DNA from: Planctomycetota bacterium
GTDB lineage: Bacteria > Planctomycetota > Phycisphaerae > UBA1845 > PWPN01
Direction of reading: 5' to 3'
Length of the DNA: 64,000 nucleotides
Assembly (NCBI GenBank): GCA_022711465.1
Contig: JAKLEZ010000018.1
Location: 62,001-126,000, forward strand
Shown one piece after another: positions 26,912 through 35,051 of the stretch. The notes under the pieces are model-generated. The model was not told where the DNA came from. It searched no databases and saw only the letters and a list, made by a program, of their open reading frames with translations. The position numbers and the translations under genes were made by a program. Every line of letters begins with the position of its first letter. The first letter of the stretch is position 1.

Positions 26912-27834
26912 TAGTGTTCATCCTCCGTCGCACCCACCGGGGCCGCGGCCTCCCCATGCCCGGCACAGCAGCAACCCGCTTCCCGTGGCTCGGAAAAAAC
27001 GACCGGCACAATGTGGCGATGCATCCCCAGCGCCTGGTCATCCAGCCCCAGGGCCAGTCCAACCACCTGGCTGATGTACAGCACCGGAATGGAATACTGC
27101 CGGCCTTTGTGCTTCTCGATCGCTCCCCGCCGCAGGTCGAGATTCACATGGCACATCGGGCAGGCGACCACGATCGCTTCCGCCCCCCGGCGAACCGCAT
27201 CGTCCACGATCTTGCCCGAGAGCTTGGCCACCAGATCAGTCCGCGATACCGAAAAACCCGCCCCGCAGCACTCGGTCTTGTACGCCCAGTCAATCGGGTC
27301 CGCCCCCACCGCCTTCATGATCTCGTCCATGCTCTGCGGGTCTTCCACCCGGTCGAACTTCAGCACCTTGTGCGGCCGGACCAGGTAGCAGCCGTAGTAG
27401 CAGGCCACTTTACGCTTGAACGGCTGACGTACCTTGTCGGACAGGCCACCCGCGGTGAACCGGGTCAGAACCTCGAGCACGTTCAGTACCTTCGGCTTGC
27501 ACTCCAGGTCCATCTCAATGATGCCGGCGATCTTCCTGCGGAGCTTCTCGTCGGCCAGCAACTCGTGGCGGGTGATCGCCAGCCGGCTGTAACAGGCCGA
27601 GCAGGGAACGGCTAACTCCTCGATGCCAGCCTTCTCCGCCTGGGCCAGAATGCGGGCAGGCAGGGCCAGGGCCAGATCGTGGTTCAGGCTGTGGGCGGCA
27701 CTCGCCCCGCAGCAGTTCCAGTCCGGCACGTCCTGCCATTCAATGCCCAGCTGGGCGGCAACGGCCCGCAGGGACTCCGCATACTCCCGCGAAGAACCCA
27801 GCAGAGAGCAGCCCGGATAGAGTCCTAGTCTCAT
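26911..27834 (-). CDS. hdrB: HdrB-type disulfide-reducing subunit
   Basis: 307-residue cysteine-rich protein with two CCG domains, NCCGASAAH and ECCGAGFS, plus upstream cysteines (CSACY, YYGCYLVRP) that in methanogen HdrB hold two noncubane [4Fe-4S] clusters where the disulfide is reduced. The physiological substrate in bacteria is unknown; DsrC-like or other thiol carriers are possible. The C-terminal 35 residues (CCCAGHGEAAAP) are an extra Cys/Ala-rich tail. It overlaps hdrC by four bases and hdrA by one. Confidence 0.93.
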   Translation of the reverse strand: MRLGLYPGCSLLGSSREYAESLRAVAAQLGIEWQDVPDWNCCGASAAHSLNHDLALALPARILAQAEKAGIEELAVPCSACYSRLAITRHELLADEKLRRKIAGIIEMDLECKPKVLNVLEVLTRFTAGGLSDKVRQPFKRKVACYYGCYLVRPHKVLKFDRVEDPQSMDEIMKAVGADPIDWAYKTECCGAGFSVSRTDLVAKLSGKIVDDAVRRGAEAIVVACPMCHVNLDLRRGAIEKHKGRQYSIPVLYISQVVGLALGLDDQALGMHRHIVPVVFSEPREAGCCCAGHGEAAAPVGATEDEH

Positions 27835-28412
27835 TCGTGGTTGTCCTTCCGTTGGGAGGTCAGGTGGAAGATCCGCGACATGGCCGCACGCCCGGCAATC
27901 AGGTGAGGCAGGAATTTCATCTTCCCCCGCTTGAGCAGCCTCGGCACCGCGGTCAAGTCCTGGAGAAAGTGCCAGGAGCGAGTCTTGTAGTCGGAGATCA
28001 GGCCGACCTCATACAGACGGCCGGTGTACTTGATGCAGTCCAGGAACGACTTGTGGAACGCCAGGATGTCCTTGGCCTTGGGGTTGACCATGCCCCTGGC
28101 CATCGATTCGCTGCGGAGGTACTCCATGACCTTGGCGAGATCAACCTCCTTGGGACACCGCGAATGACAGGTCTCGCAGGTCAGGCACAGCCAGATGGCC
28201 TCCGAGCGCAGGGCCCGCTCCTCCATCTCCTTGGTGCCCAACTGGAGTAGGTGGAGAATCTGGCTCGGCGAGTAGTCCATCTCCTCCGCCAGCGGGCAAC
28301 CGGCGGAACACTTGCCACACTGGTAACACTGAGCGGCCGATTCCCCGGTCGATTCCAGCACCCGGTCCGCGAGGCTGGCCGGCTGATGAGACTCATGAAC
28401 AGCATGTGACAT
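27831..28412 (-). CDS. hdrC: HdrC-type iron-sulfur subunit
   Basis: 193-residue ferredoxin-like subunit with CYQCGKCSAGCP (about 29-40) and CLTCETCHSRCP (about 76-87) binding two [4Fe-4S] clusters that pass electrons from HdrA to HdrB. No membrane helices, so the complex is cytosolic. First gene of the operon; GGGGAG lies 12 bases before the ATG at 28412. The upstream control region is at 28413-28500. Confidence 0.93.
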   Translation of the reverse strand: MSHAVHESHQPASLADRVLESTGESAAQCYQCGKCSAGCPLAEEMDYSPSQILHLLQLGTKEMEERALRSEAIWLCLTCETCHSRCPKEVDLAKVMEYLRSESMARGMVNPKAKDILAFHKSFLDCIKYTGRLYEVGLISDYKTRSWHFLQDLTAVPRLLKRGKMKFLPHLIAGRAAMSRIFHLTSQRKDNHE

Positions 28413-28455
28413 GGCGTCGGGTTACTCCCCAATGGTTGTTACAGACATCCTATAA

Positions 28456-28498
28456 GTGCCTTCACGATATCGCAAGTGCCAATCGTGAAAAAAGGCAC
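28456..28498. promoter_or_regulatory. Inverted repeat, candidate operator for the hdr-flx operon
   Basis: TTCACGAT (28461-28468) and ATCGTGAA (28482-28489) are perfect inverted repeats around 13 bases. They are flanked by GTGCC and, after AAAA, GGCAC, which extends the symmetry. The motif AAGTGCC also occurs twice as a direct repeat (28454, 28474). It lies 44-86 bases upstream of hdrC where a -10-like TATAGG occurs on the minus strand. A transcription-factor site is inferred; it is not a canonical Rex site, though the TTCAC/GTGAA half-sites are reminiscent. Confidence 0.4.
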
Positions 28499-28741
28499 CG
28501 TCTTTCCGACCCTCGCCCAGCCATGCGAACTCCTACCGTACAGTACGACCAGACAAGCTGTGAGAACACAGGTTCCACAAAAAAAGTGGTCCAAGAAACC
28601 GTGATGGGGCGGCAATCCGTAGCATCGCTGGGACAATGGTTTATCGCACTCAAACAGTGCTTGATCCCGGGGGTAGTCACAGGGGATCGCGAAAACCACC
28701 GGATTCGATTTGCCCGGGCCCCATTCCTGTTGTACATAGAC

Positions 28742-29803
28742 TGTGCGACGTGAAGGTCGCGAACGCTTGACACCTCAAGCAGTCCCGGCAACTCCGGTAG
28801 GATTTGCCGCGAGGTCCGAAGGACATGCGGCGGTCGGCGGCAACGCACGACGGCGCGTCCGGTGAACTCATAGCCAGGGCCTCGGCAGGTTCGAATGCTC
28901 GGGACGAGGCGGGTGTGAAAACCCTCTAAGGGTCGTTCCAGTCGCCTCCGGCTGCTTGCGGTCGGAGATCCGAGTGGGGCCAAGCGGCGGCTGATCGATA
29001 CTCTGTGGCGCCGGCCGGCGGCGCGGCCGTCCCCCGCGGACGGCGGCTCCTCCGGGTAAAGCGCGGGAGAGGAGATCGGGCGAAATCCCGGTCAAGGCCG
29101 TCGCCGGTGTGCCCTCGAAGGGGAAACCCAGGGGAGCATCCAGCGCCCGGCGCGCTAAACACGTGTCCGGTCGCCAGGGACTCCCGAAAGGGTCAAAGCC
29201 CAGGAACCGCGGCCTGCGGGGCCGACCACGGGGCTTCGGCCGTGTGGTTGCACCCGTTGGCGAAACGGTAGGTGGGTGCATCCGGGCGGTGACGCCCGCG
29301 TACCTTTCGGGAGGAGAACGCTCCGAAGGGTGAATCCCATGAGCGCTGCCGGGTTGAAACAAAACCGGCGCGGGACCGAAGGGAGGAAACCGTCAAGAGG
29401 GTAGCCAAACCCTGAAGGCGGAACGTAGCGGGCAGGCAAAGCCCGCGCTAAGTGGACCTCCGGTTCCTCAAGTGCTGCAGGGAGCGAAAGCCCATGAGAG
29501 GAGCCCTCCGCTGCGGCGGTCGGCTAGGTCGATCGGGTGATGGCTCTGGAGGAAGGCTGAACTCGAAGAGAGGGTGGGACTGGTGGTTTAACTACTTCCA
29601 GACCTGTCCGGTGAGGGAAAACCACACAGCCGGGCGAAATGGCACAACGGCACAGTGGGATCGCTTGACCAAGAGAGCGATACTTCACCGGATGCGGAAC
29701 TCTGAACGAGCGGCTAATTCCGAGAGCAGGCCCAACGGCGGCGACGCCCAGGGCAAACCGATAAACCGAATACTCTGAAGGGCCTGAAAGCGTTCGCCTC
29801 TTC
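28742..29803 (+). ncRNA. Candidate large structured noncoding RNA, class unknown
   Basis: About 1.06 kb with no credible gene but many perfect hairpins in tandem, several capped by GAAA- or GTGA-type loops that make sense only on the plus strand. Examples: GCGAC/GTCGC (28745-28760), GCTTGA/TCAAGC (28765-28780), a two-part stem at 28806-28831, GGGT/ACCC (28911-28924), GATCGGG/CCCGGTC (29074-29093), TGCACCC/GGGTGCA with inner CGTT/AACG (29249-29280), CGGGCG-GTGA-CGCCCG (29283-29298), GCGGGC/GCCCGC (29428-29446), ATCGCT/AGCGAT (29660-29681). A terminator-like hairpin closes it. I could not match RNase P RNA, tmRNA, SRP RNA, 6S or a group II domain V; GOLLD/ROOL/OLE-like RNA or an ORF-less intron remain possible. 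The ends are approximate. Confidence 0.55.
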
Positions 29804-29818
29804 ACGTCGTTCTTTTTT
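29777..29818 (+). terminator. Terminator-like hairpin after the structured RNA
   Basis: GAAGGGC (29777-29783) pairs with GCCTCTTC (29796-29803, one bulged T), followed nine bases later by T6 (29813-29818). The spacing to the T-run is long, so it is a weak intrinsic-terminator candidate. It would end plus-strand transcription of the RNA just before the convergent beta-helix gene. Confidence 0.4.
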
Positions 29819-29877
29819 GCGCCGAGCTCGCCCGCTTTCCGCTGACGGCTGATCGCTGAGAGGTGACCGCTCCTCGC

Positions 29878-32800
29878 TCAACCGCCGGATTCCGCATCCG
29901 CCGCCTCACTCTCTCCGGAGAAGCACCGCTGCAGGAAGCCGAAGTCCGACTGATCTACGTCGCCGTCCTTGTCGAAGTCGGCCGTGGCGCAGTCACCTGC
30001 GTAGCGGACGGCCGGTCCTGAGACGCAGGCGGCGAACGTCTTCATGTCATCCGTGTCGATATCCCCGTCTCGGTCGAAGTCGCCGAGCATGTACTCATGG
30101 GCGCCGATGTCCACGATGGGTGCAGTCCCCAGGCCGGTGTCAACGGTGGCCGGGTCATTGAGGAAGCGGAGCAGGCCGTCCAGGTCGGTCAGGATTCCGG
30201 GGAGTGCGGCGCCGTTGTCGCCGGCGTCGATGCAGGGCGAGCCGGTCTCCAGGTGAAGGTCGCCGAGATCATCGTCGGCGGTTCCCCAGTTTCCATCGAG
30301 TCCGGGAGTCGGCGAGAGAGTCAACCGCGGGTCGGCTGAGATGTTGCCATCGGTGCCCGTGGGGTCGGCCACGCCGGAGTAGTTGTAGGCGGTATTGCCG
30401 TAGACGCAGTTGTACCGCAGGTTCGGCGTGCCCGAACCCGTCGTGAGAAGCCCGGAGGAGTTGAAAGCAACGATGGTGTTGGCGATCGTCGGTGAGGAGT
30501 AGTAGCAGAACACCCCGCCGCCGGAGGAGCCGGCACCGTTCCCGGTGATCGTGTTGTTCGAGATCGTCGGCGAGGAAAAGTGGCAGCCGATCCCGCCGCC
30601 GGAGGAGCCGGCACCGTTCCCGGTAATCGTGTTGTTCGAGATCATCGGCGAGGAATAGTCGCAGTAGATTCCGCCGCCGCGGGGGTAGGCGGTGTTCCGC
30701 GTAATCGTGTTGTTCGAGATCATCGGCGAGGAAGAGGAGGCGCAGTAGATCCCGCCGCCGCCCGCCGCGGATCCGACGACCGTTGTGGTGTTCCCCGTGA
30801 TGATGTTGTTGGCAATCCTCGGGGAGGAGGCGGTGCAGTAGATCCCGCCGCCAGAGGAGGCAGTGTTCGCTGTGATCGTGTTGTTCGAGATCGTCGGGGA
30901 GGAAGAGGAGCAGCTGATCCCGCCGCCACAGAGGAGGGCTTTGCCGTTGCGGATGGTGAAGCCATCCACGATGCTCAGGTCACTGCCGACCGACACGCTG
31001 ACGACGCTGCCGTCGGCGTTGCCGTCCAGGATCGTCACGTGGGCGACCCGGTCGCGCTGGTCGCGGCTGGTCTCCGTTCCCGCAAAGCCACCGTATACAT
31101 GGAAGAAGAGCTTCAGCGCGATTTGTTCGGTATACGTGCCCGCCGCCACCCACACGTCTCCGCCCCTGGGGTCTGCTGTCGCATTGATGGCCGCCTGCAC
31201 TGTCCGTTTGGCCAGCTCCCAACTCGAACCGTCGTTGTCGTCGTTTCCGGAAGGGCTGACCCGGACGATCCTCGGCGTGAACGAAGGCGTTGACCCGTTG
31301 AACTCGTCCGCCCCGATGTCCAGGTGGGCGCCCTGAATGCGCGGCTCGCGGTCCATGTCCCTCCCGCCGGGCTGCACCACGGCGTCATCGCCCGCATCGA
31401 TACACGGCGAGTTCGACCTCAGATGGACCTCGCCATAGTCTGCCGCCACCAGTCGGGGGTCAACCGAGATGTTGCCGTTGGTGCCCGTGGGGTCAGTCAA
31501 GCCGGAGTAGTCGTAGGCGGTATTGTCGTAGACGCAGTTGTTCCGAAAGCTCGGCACAGGACCGGACGCATGAATCCCCGAGGAGTTGAACGCGACGATC
31601 GTGTGGGTGATGGTCGGGGAGGACGAGCAGTAGATCCCGCCGCCGCTGCAACCGGATTCGGTTCCGGTCGCGGCGTTACCTGTGATGGTGTCGTGCGAGA
31701 TCGTCGGCGAGCCGCCGGTGCAGTAGATCCCGCCGCCACAAGAAGCGGTCGTTCCGGCGACACTGTTCCCCGTGATCACATTGTTCGAGATCACCGGCGA
31801 GCCGCCGAAGCAGTAGACCCCGCCGCCGTAGGCCTGACGCCCGCTTGCGCTGTTCCCCGTGACCGCGTTATTTGAGATCGTTGGCGACCCGCCGGCGCAG
31901 TAGATCCCGCCGCCGGGTGCCAATAGCCCGGTCACGCTGTTTTCCGTGATCGTGTTGTGGGCAATCGTTGGAGAGGAGGTGTCGCAGTAGATTCCGCCGC
32001 CGGCCCTGGTGGCTTTGCCGTTGCGGATGGTGAAGCCGTCCACGGTACTCAGTTCACTGCCGAACGGCACGCTCACCACGCTGCCGCCGGCGTTACCGTC
32101 CAAAATCGTCACGCGGGCGACCCAGTCGCGCTGGTCCCGGCTGAGCTCCGTTCCCGCAAAGCCCCCGTATACGTGGACGAACGGTTTCAGGGTGATCCGT
32201 TCGGTGTACGTGCCCGCCGCCACCCACACGTCGCCGCTGCCGGGGCCTGCGACTGCGTTGATGCCCGCCTGCACCGTTTGCTTGGCCAGCTCCCAACTCG
32301 AACCGTCATGGTCGTCGTTTCCGGAAGGGCTGACCCGGACGACCCTCGGCGTGAACGAAGGTGTCGTCCCGTTGAACTCGTCCGCCCCGATGTCTACCCG
32401 TGTGCCCTGAATGCGCGGCTCGCCGTCTACGTCCACCCAGTCGGGCTGCACCACAGCGTCATCGCCCGCATCCGTGCACGGCGAGTTCGACCGCAGATGG
32501 ACCTCACCGTACTCCACCGCCAGCAGTTGGGGATCGACCGAAATGTTGCCGTCGGTGCCCGCGGGGTCGGTCACGCCGGAGTAGTTGTACGCTGTATTGC
32601 CGTAGACGCAGTTGTGCCGAAGGCTGAGCGTGCCTGAACCGGACGAATAGATCCCCGATGAATTGAAGCCGATGATGGTGTTGGTGATCGTTGGGGAGGA
32701 AGAGTCGCAGCAGACTCCCCCGCCGGAGGTGCCGGCGTTTCCTGTGATCGTGTTGTTTGAGATCGTCGGCGAGGAGGAGAAGGCGCAGTAGATCCCGCCG

Positions 32801-34716
32801 CCACCACCAAGGGTTCCGCTTGCTTTTGCGCTGTTCCCTGCAATCGTGTTATTTGAGATCGTCGGCGAGCCGCCGGAGCAGCTGATTCCGCCGCCGTAGT
32901 TGGCACTGTTCCGGGCAATCGTGTTGTTCGAGATCCTCGGCGAGGAAGAGGAGCAGGAGATGCCTCCGCCGATGGGGATGCCTCTGCCGTTGCGGATGGT
33001 GAATCCGTCGAGGACACTCAGGACACTGCCGAACGACACGCTCACAACACTGCCGCCGGCGTTGCCGTCCAGGGTTGTCACGCGGGTGATCCAGTCGCGC
33101 TGGTCCAGGCTGGTCTCCGTTCCTGCAAAGCCGCCGTACACGTGGAAGAAGATGCCCAAGGTGATTCTTTCGGAGTACGAACCCGCTGCCACCCACACGT
33201 CTCCGCCGCCGGGGCCTGCCGTCGCATCGATGCCCGCCTGCACCGTCCGCTTGGCCAACTCCCAGCTCGAGCCGTCATTGCGGTCATTGCCCGAGGGGCT
33301 CACCCGGACGATGATCTTCGCCGGAATCGAGGGGGGCGTTCCGTTGAACTCGTCTGCTCCGATGTCGACGTGCGTGCCCTGGATGCGCGGCTCGCCGTCC
33401 ACGTCCACCCAGTCAGGCTCGGTCACGGCGTCATCAGCCGCGTCAATGCACGGCGACCCCGCCCTCAGATGGACCTCGCCGTAGTCTGCAGCCAGCAGTT
33501 GGGGATCGACCGAGATGTTGCCGTTGGCGCCCGTCGGGTCGGTCACCCCGGAGTAGTTGTAGCTAGCATTGCCGTAGACACAGCTGTATTGAAGGCTCAG
33601 GGCGCCCGAACCGGAAGCGCATATGCCCGAGGAATTGAACCCTACGATCGTATTGGCAATCGTTGGGGCGGAAGAGTCGCAGTAGATTCCGCCCCCGTCG
33701 GAGAACGCCGTGTTTCCCGTGACCGTGTTGTTCGAGATCGCTGGCGAGCCACCGGAGCAGTAGATGCCACCGCCGTAGGAATAGGCGGTTGTGGTGACGC
33801 TGTTTTCCCTGATCGTGTTGTTCGCGATGGTCGGCGAGGAAGAGGAGACGCAGTAGATCCCGCCGCCGCCATCAAACGAGACGTTACGCGCAATCGTGTT
33901 GCCCGAGATCCTCGCAGATGATGAGAGGCTGCAGAAGATCCCGCCGCCCAATCCGGAAGCTGTATTCTCCATGATGGCGTTGTTTGAGATTGTCAACGAG
34001 GCCGAGGAGATGCAGTAGATCGCTCCGCCGCAGGAGGGAGCTCCGGTTAAGCTGTTCCCCGTGATCGTGTTGTCCGAGATGGTCGGAGAGCCGTTCGAGC
34101 AGCCGATTCCACCGCCGCCGCCGCTGAAAGTCTCGGGTTGGTAGACACCATTCCCCGTGATCGTGTTATTCAAGATCGCTGGCGAACCATGGTCGCAGTA
34201 GATCCCACCACCGCAGGCACCTTTTCCGGTGACGTTGTTTCCCGTAATCGTGTTGTTCGAGATCTCCGGCGAGCCGCCGGAGCAGTAGATTCCGCCGCCG
34301 TAGTCGGCCTTGCCGTTGCGAATCGTGAAGCCGTCGATGCGGGTAGTGGCCGTTGCCCCGGATGGTGCCGTCACCACGCTGCCGGCTTGGCTACCGTCCA
34401 GGATCGTCGGGTTCGCCTTCCAGTCGCGCTGCCCCAGCCCGGTTTCGCCGCAGGCAAACCCGCCGTAGAGCTCAACGCCGGCCTTGAGGGTGATGCGTTC
34501 GAGGTACGTGCCCGCCGCAACCCAGACTTGATCGCCGGATAGGGCGGTATTCAGCCCGGCTTGAACCGTCAGCTTGGCCATCTCCCAGGACAGGCCGTCG
34601 TTGGCGTCGCCGCCCGTCTTGGCGACGTACACGACCTTCGCCTCCACCGGAGCCGCGAGGCTGATAAGCCCGAAAATCAGAAAGCCGACTCGCTTGTCTG
34701 TTCGGCAAAGGTTCAT
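29878..34716 (-). CDS. Giant secreted right-handed beta-helix protein with dockerin-like tail
   Basis: 1612-residue exported protein. A Sec signal (about 1-26, ending PVEA) is followed by four similar modules starting near residues 26, 469, 790 and 1150. Each begins with a DUF1565-like segment (SPSGNDDNDGSSWELAK ... VWVAAGTY), then VYGGFAG, DGFTIRNGKA, and many GGGIYC-SSPTISNNTITGN beta-helix turns, closing with SPCIDAGDDA and VDIGADEFNG. Residues about 1543-1600 carry two calcium-loop repeats (GDFDRDGDIDTDD and ADFDKDGDVDQSDFG), the planctomycete dockerin-like tail. GAGG eight bases before the ATG supports the start. Likely a surface or extracellular adhesin or carbohydrate-binding protein; no catalytic motif is seen. 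Confidence 0.85.
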   Translation of the reverse strand: MNLCRTDKRVGFLIFGLISLAAPVEAKVVYVAKTGGDANDGLSWEMAKLTVQAGLNTALSGDQVWVAAGTYLERITLKAGVELYGGFACGETGLGQRDWKANPTILDGSQAGSVVTAPSGATATTRIDGFTIRNGKADYGGGIYCSGGSPEISNNTITGNNVTGKGACGGGIYCDHGSPAILNNTITGNGVYQPETFSGGGGGIGCSNGSPTISDNTITGNSLTGAPSCGGAIYCISSASLTISNNAIMENTASGLGGGIFCSLSSSARISGNTIARNVSFDGGGGIYCVSSSSPTIANNTIRENSVTTTAYSYGGGIYCSGGSPAISNNTVTGNTAFSDGGGIYCDSSAPTIANTIVGFNSSGICASGSGALSLQYSCVYGNASYNYSGVTDPTGANGNISVDPQLLAADYGEVHLRAGSPCIDAADDAVTEPDWVDVDGEPRIQGTHVDIGADEFNGTPPSIPAKIIVRVSPSGNDRNDGSSWELAKRTVQAGIDATAGPGGGDVWVAAGSYSERITLGIFFHVYGGFAGTETSLDQRDWITRVTTLDGNAGGSVVSVSFGSVLSVLDGFTIRNGRGIPIGGGISCSSSSPRISNNTIARNSANYGGGISCSGGSPTISNNTIAGNSAKASGTLGGGGGIYCAFSSSPTISNNTITGNAGTSGGGVCCDSSSPTITNTIIGFNSSGIYSSGSGTLSLRHNCVYGNTAYNYSGVTDPAGTDGNISVDPQLLAVEYGEVHLRSNSPCTDAGDDAVVQPDWVDVDGEPRIQGTRVDIGADEFNGTTPSFTPRVVRVSPSGNDDHDGSSWELAKQTVQAGINAVAGPGSGDVWVAAGTYTERITLKPFVHVYGGFAGTELSRDQRDWVARVTILDGNAGGSVVSVPFGSELSTVDGFTIRNGKATRAGGGIYCDTSSPTIAHNTITENSVTGLLAPGGGIYCAGGSPTISNNAVTGNSASGRQAYGGGVYCFGGSPVISNNVITGNSVAGTTASCGGGIYCTGGSPTISHDTITGNAATGTESGCSGGGIYCSSSPTITHTIVAFNSSGIHASGPVPSFRNNCVYDNTAYDYSGLTDPTGTNGNISVDPRLVAADYGEVHLRSNSPCIDAGDDAVVQPGGRDMDREPRIQGAHLDIGADEFNGSTPSFTPRIVRVSPSGNDDNDGSSWELAKRTVQAAINATADPRGGDVWVAAGTYTEQIALKLFFHVYGGFAGTETSRDQRDRVAHVTILDGNADGSVVSVSVGSDLSIVDGFTIRNGKALLCGGGISCSSSSPTISNNTITANTASSGGGIYCTASSPRIANNIITGNTTTVVGSAAGGGGIYCASSSSPMISNNTITRNTAYPRGGGIYCDYSSPMISNNTITGNGAGSSGGGIGCHFSSPTISNNTITGNGAGSSGGGVFCYYSSPTIANTIVAFNSSGLLTTGSGTPNLRYNCVYGNTAYNYSGVADPTGTDGNISADPRLTLSPTPGLDGNWGTADDDLGDLHLETGSPCIDAGDNGAALPGILTDLDGLLRFLNDPATVDTGLGTAPIVDIGAHEYMLGDFDRDGDIDTDDMKTFAACVSGPAVRYAGDCATADFDKDGDVDQSDFGFLQRCFSGESEAADAESGG
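30250..34620 (-). repeat. Four tandem coding modules plus short beta-helix repeats
   Basis: The gene contains four copies of an approximately 1.0-1.3 kb module that stay recognisable at DNA level. The strings GTGTTGTTCGAGAT and CAGTAGATCCCGCCGCC, read on the plus strand, recur many times and encode the NNTI and GGGIYC turns. This is coding repetition prone to recombination and misassembly, not a CRISPR array. Confidence 0.8.
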
Positions 34717-35051
34717 CTTCCTGGCCTCGATTCACTTGAGCGGACCGACGGTCGGGAGCCATGGCCCTCCTCTCGATGCAACACCAAGGAAGAGATGACC
34801 ACCCAACCGTTCCCACCTCAGACTACCAGCTTCTTCCCTGAATCTCAACCTCGGCAAGAGTAGGTCAGGCAGCTCAAGGAGATTGAAGTTGGGATGGATT
34901 CGCCGGCGTGCAGGGGTGACCCCGGACGTGGTCGGGAATGGCGCCGGTCGAACAACCGGAAGTCGACATGAGGCCAGGGAGGAACCCACCTCCGGATCCA
35001 ACCCTGGTTGTGACCGCAGGGCCGGCACGGATGATCGCCGCAAGCCGCCCC
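34717..35051. other. Gene-free gap with hairpins
   Basis: No gene seen in these 335 bases. Nested inverted repeats at 34974-35007 (CCAGGG/CCCTGG outside GGAGG/CCTCC) and a nearby CCGGT/ACCGG stem follow the stop codon of the oxidoreductase gene at its 3' side. They may end that minus-strand transcript, but no T-run follows. The promoter of the beta-helix gene should also lie here; I do not see a clear one. Confidence 0.4.

Noticed and set aside
28868..29439. Minus-strand open frames of up to about 160 codons across the hairpin-rich region
   Set aside because: They are Pro/Arg/Gly-rich with no recognisable domain or good ribosome site, and lie over strong stems whose GNRA loops are on the plus strand. 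High GC makes such frames common.
28742..29803. Group II intron, RNase P RNA, tmRNA or SRP RNA as the identity of the structured region
   Set aside because: The 5' GTGCGAC is intron-like, but I find no domain V, no RNase P core sequences, no tmRNA ends and no SRP loop motif. An ORF-less intron stays possible but unproven.
30250..34620. Regularly spaced short repeats resembling a CRISPR array
   Set aside because: They are in frame, vary at codon positions and encode beta-helix turns in one long protein.
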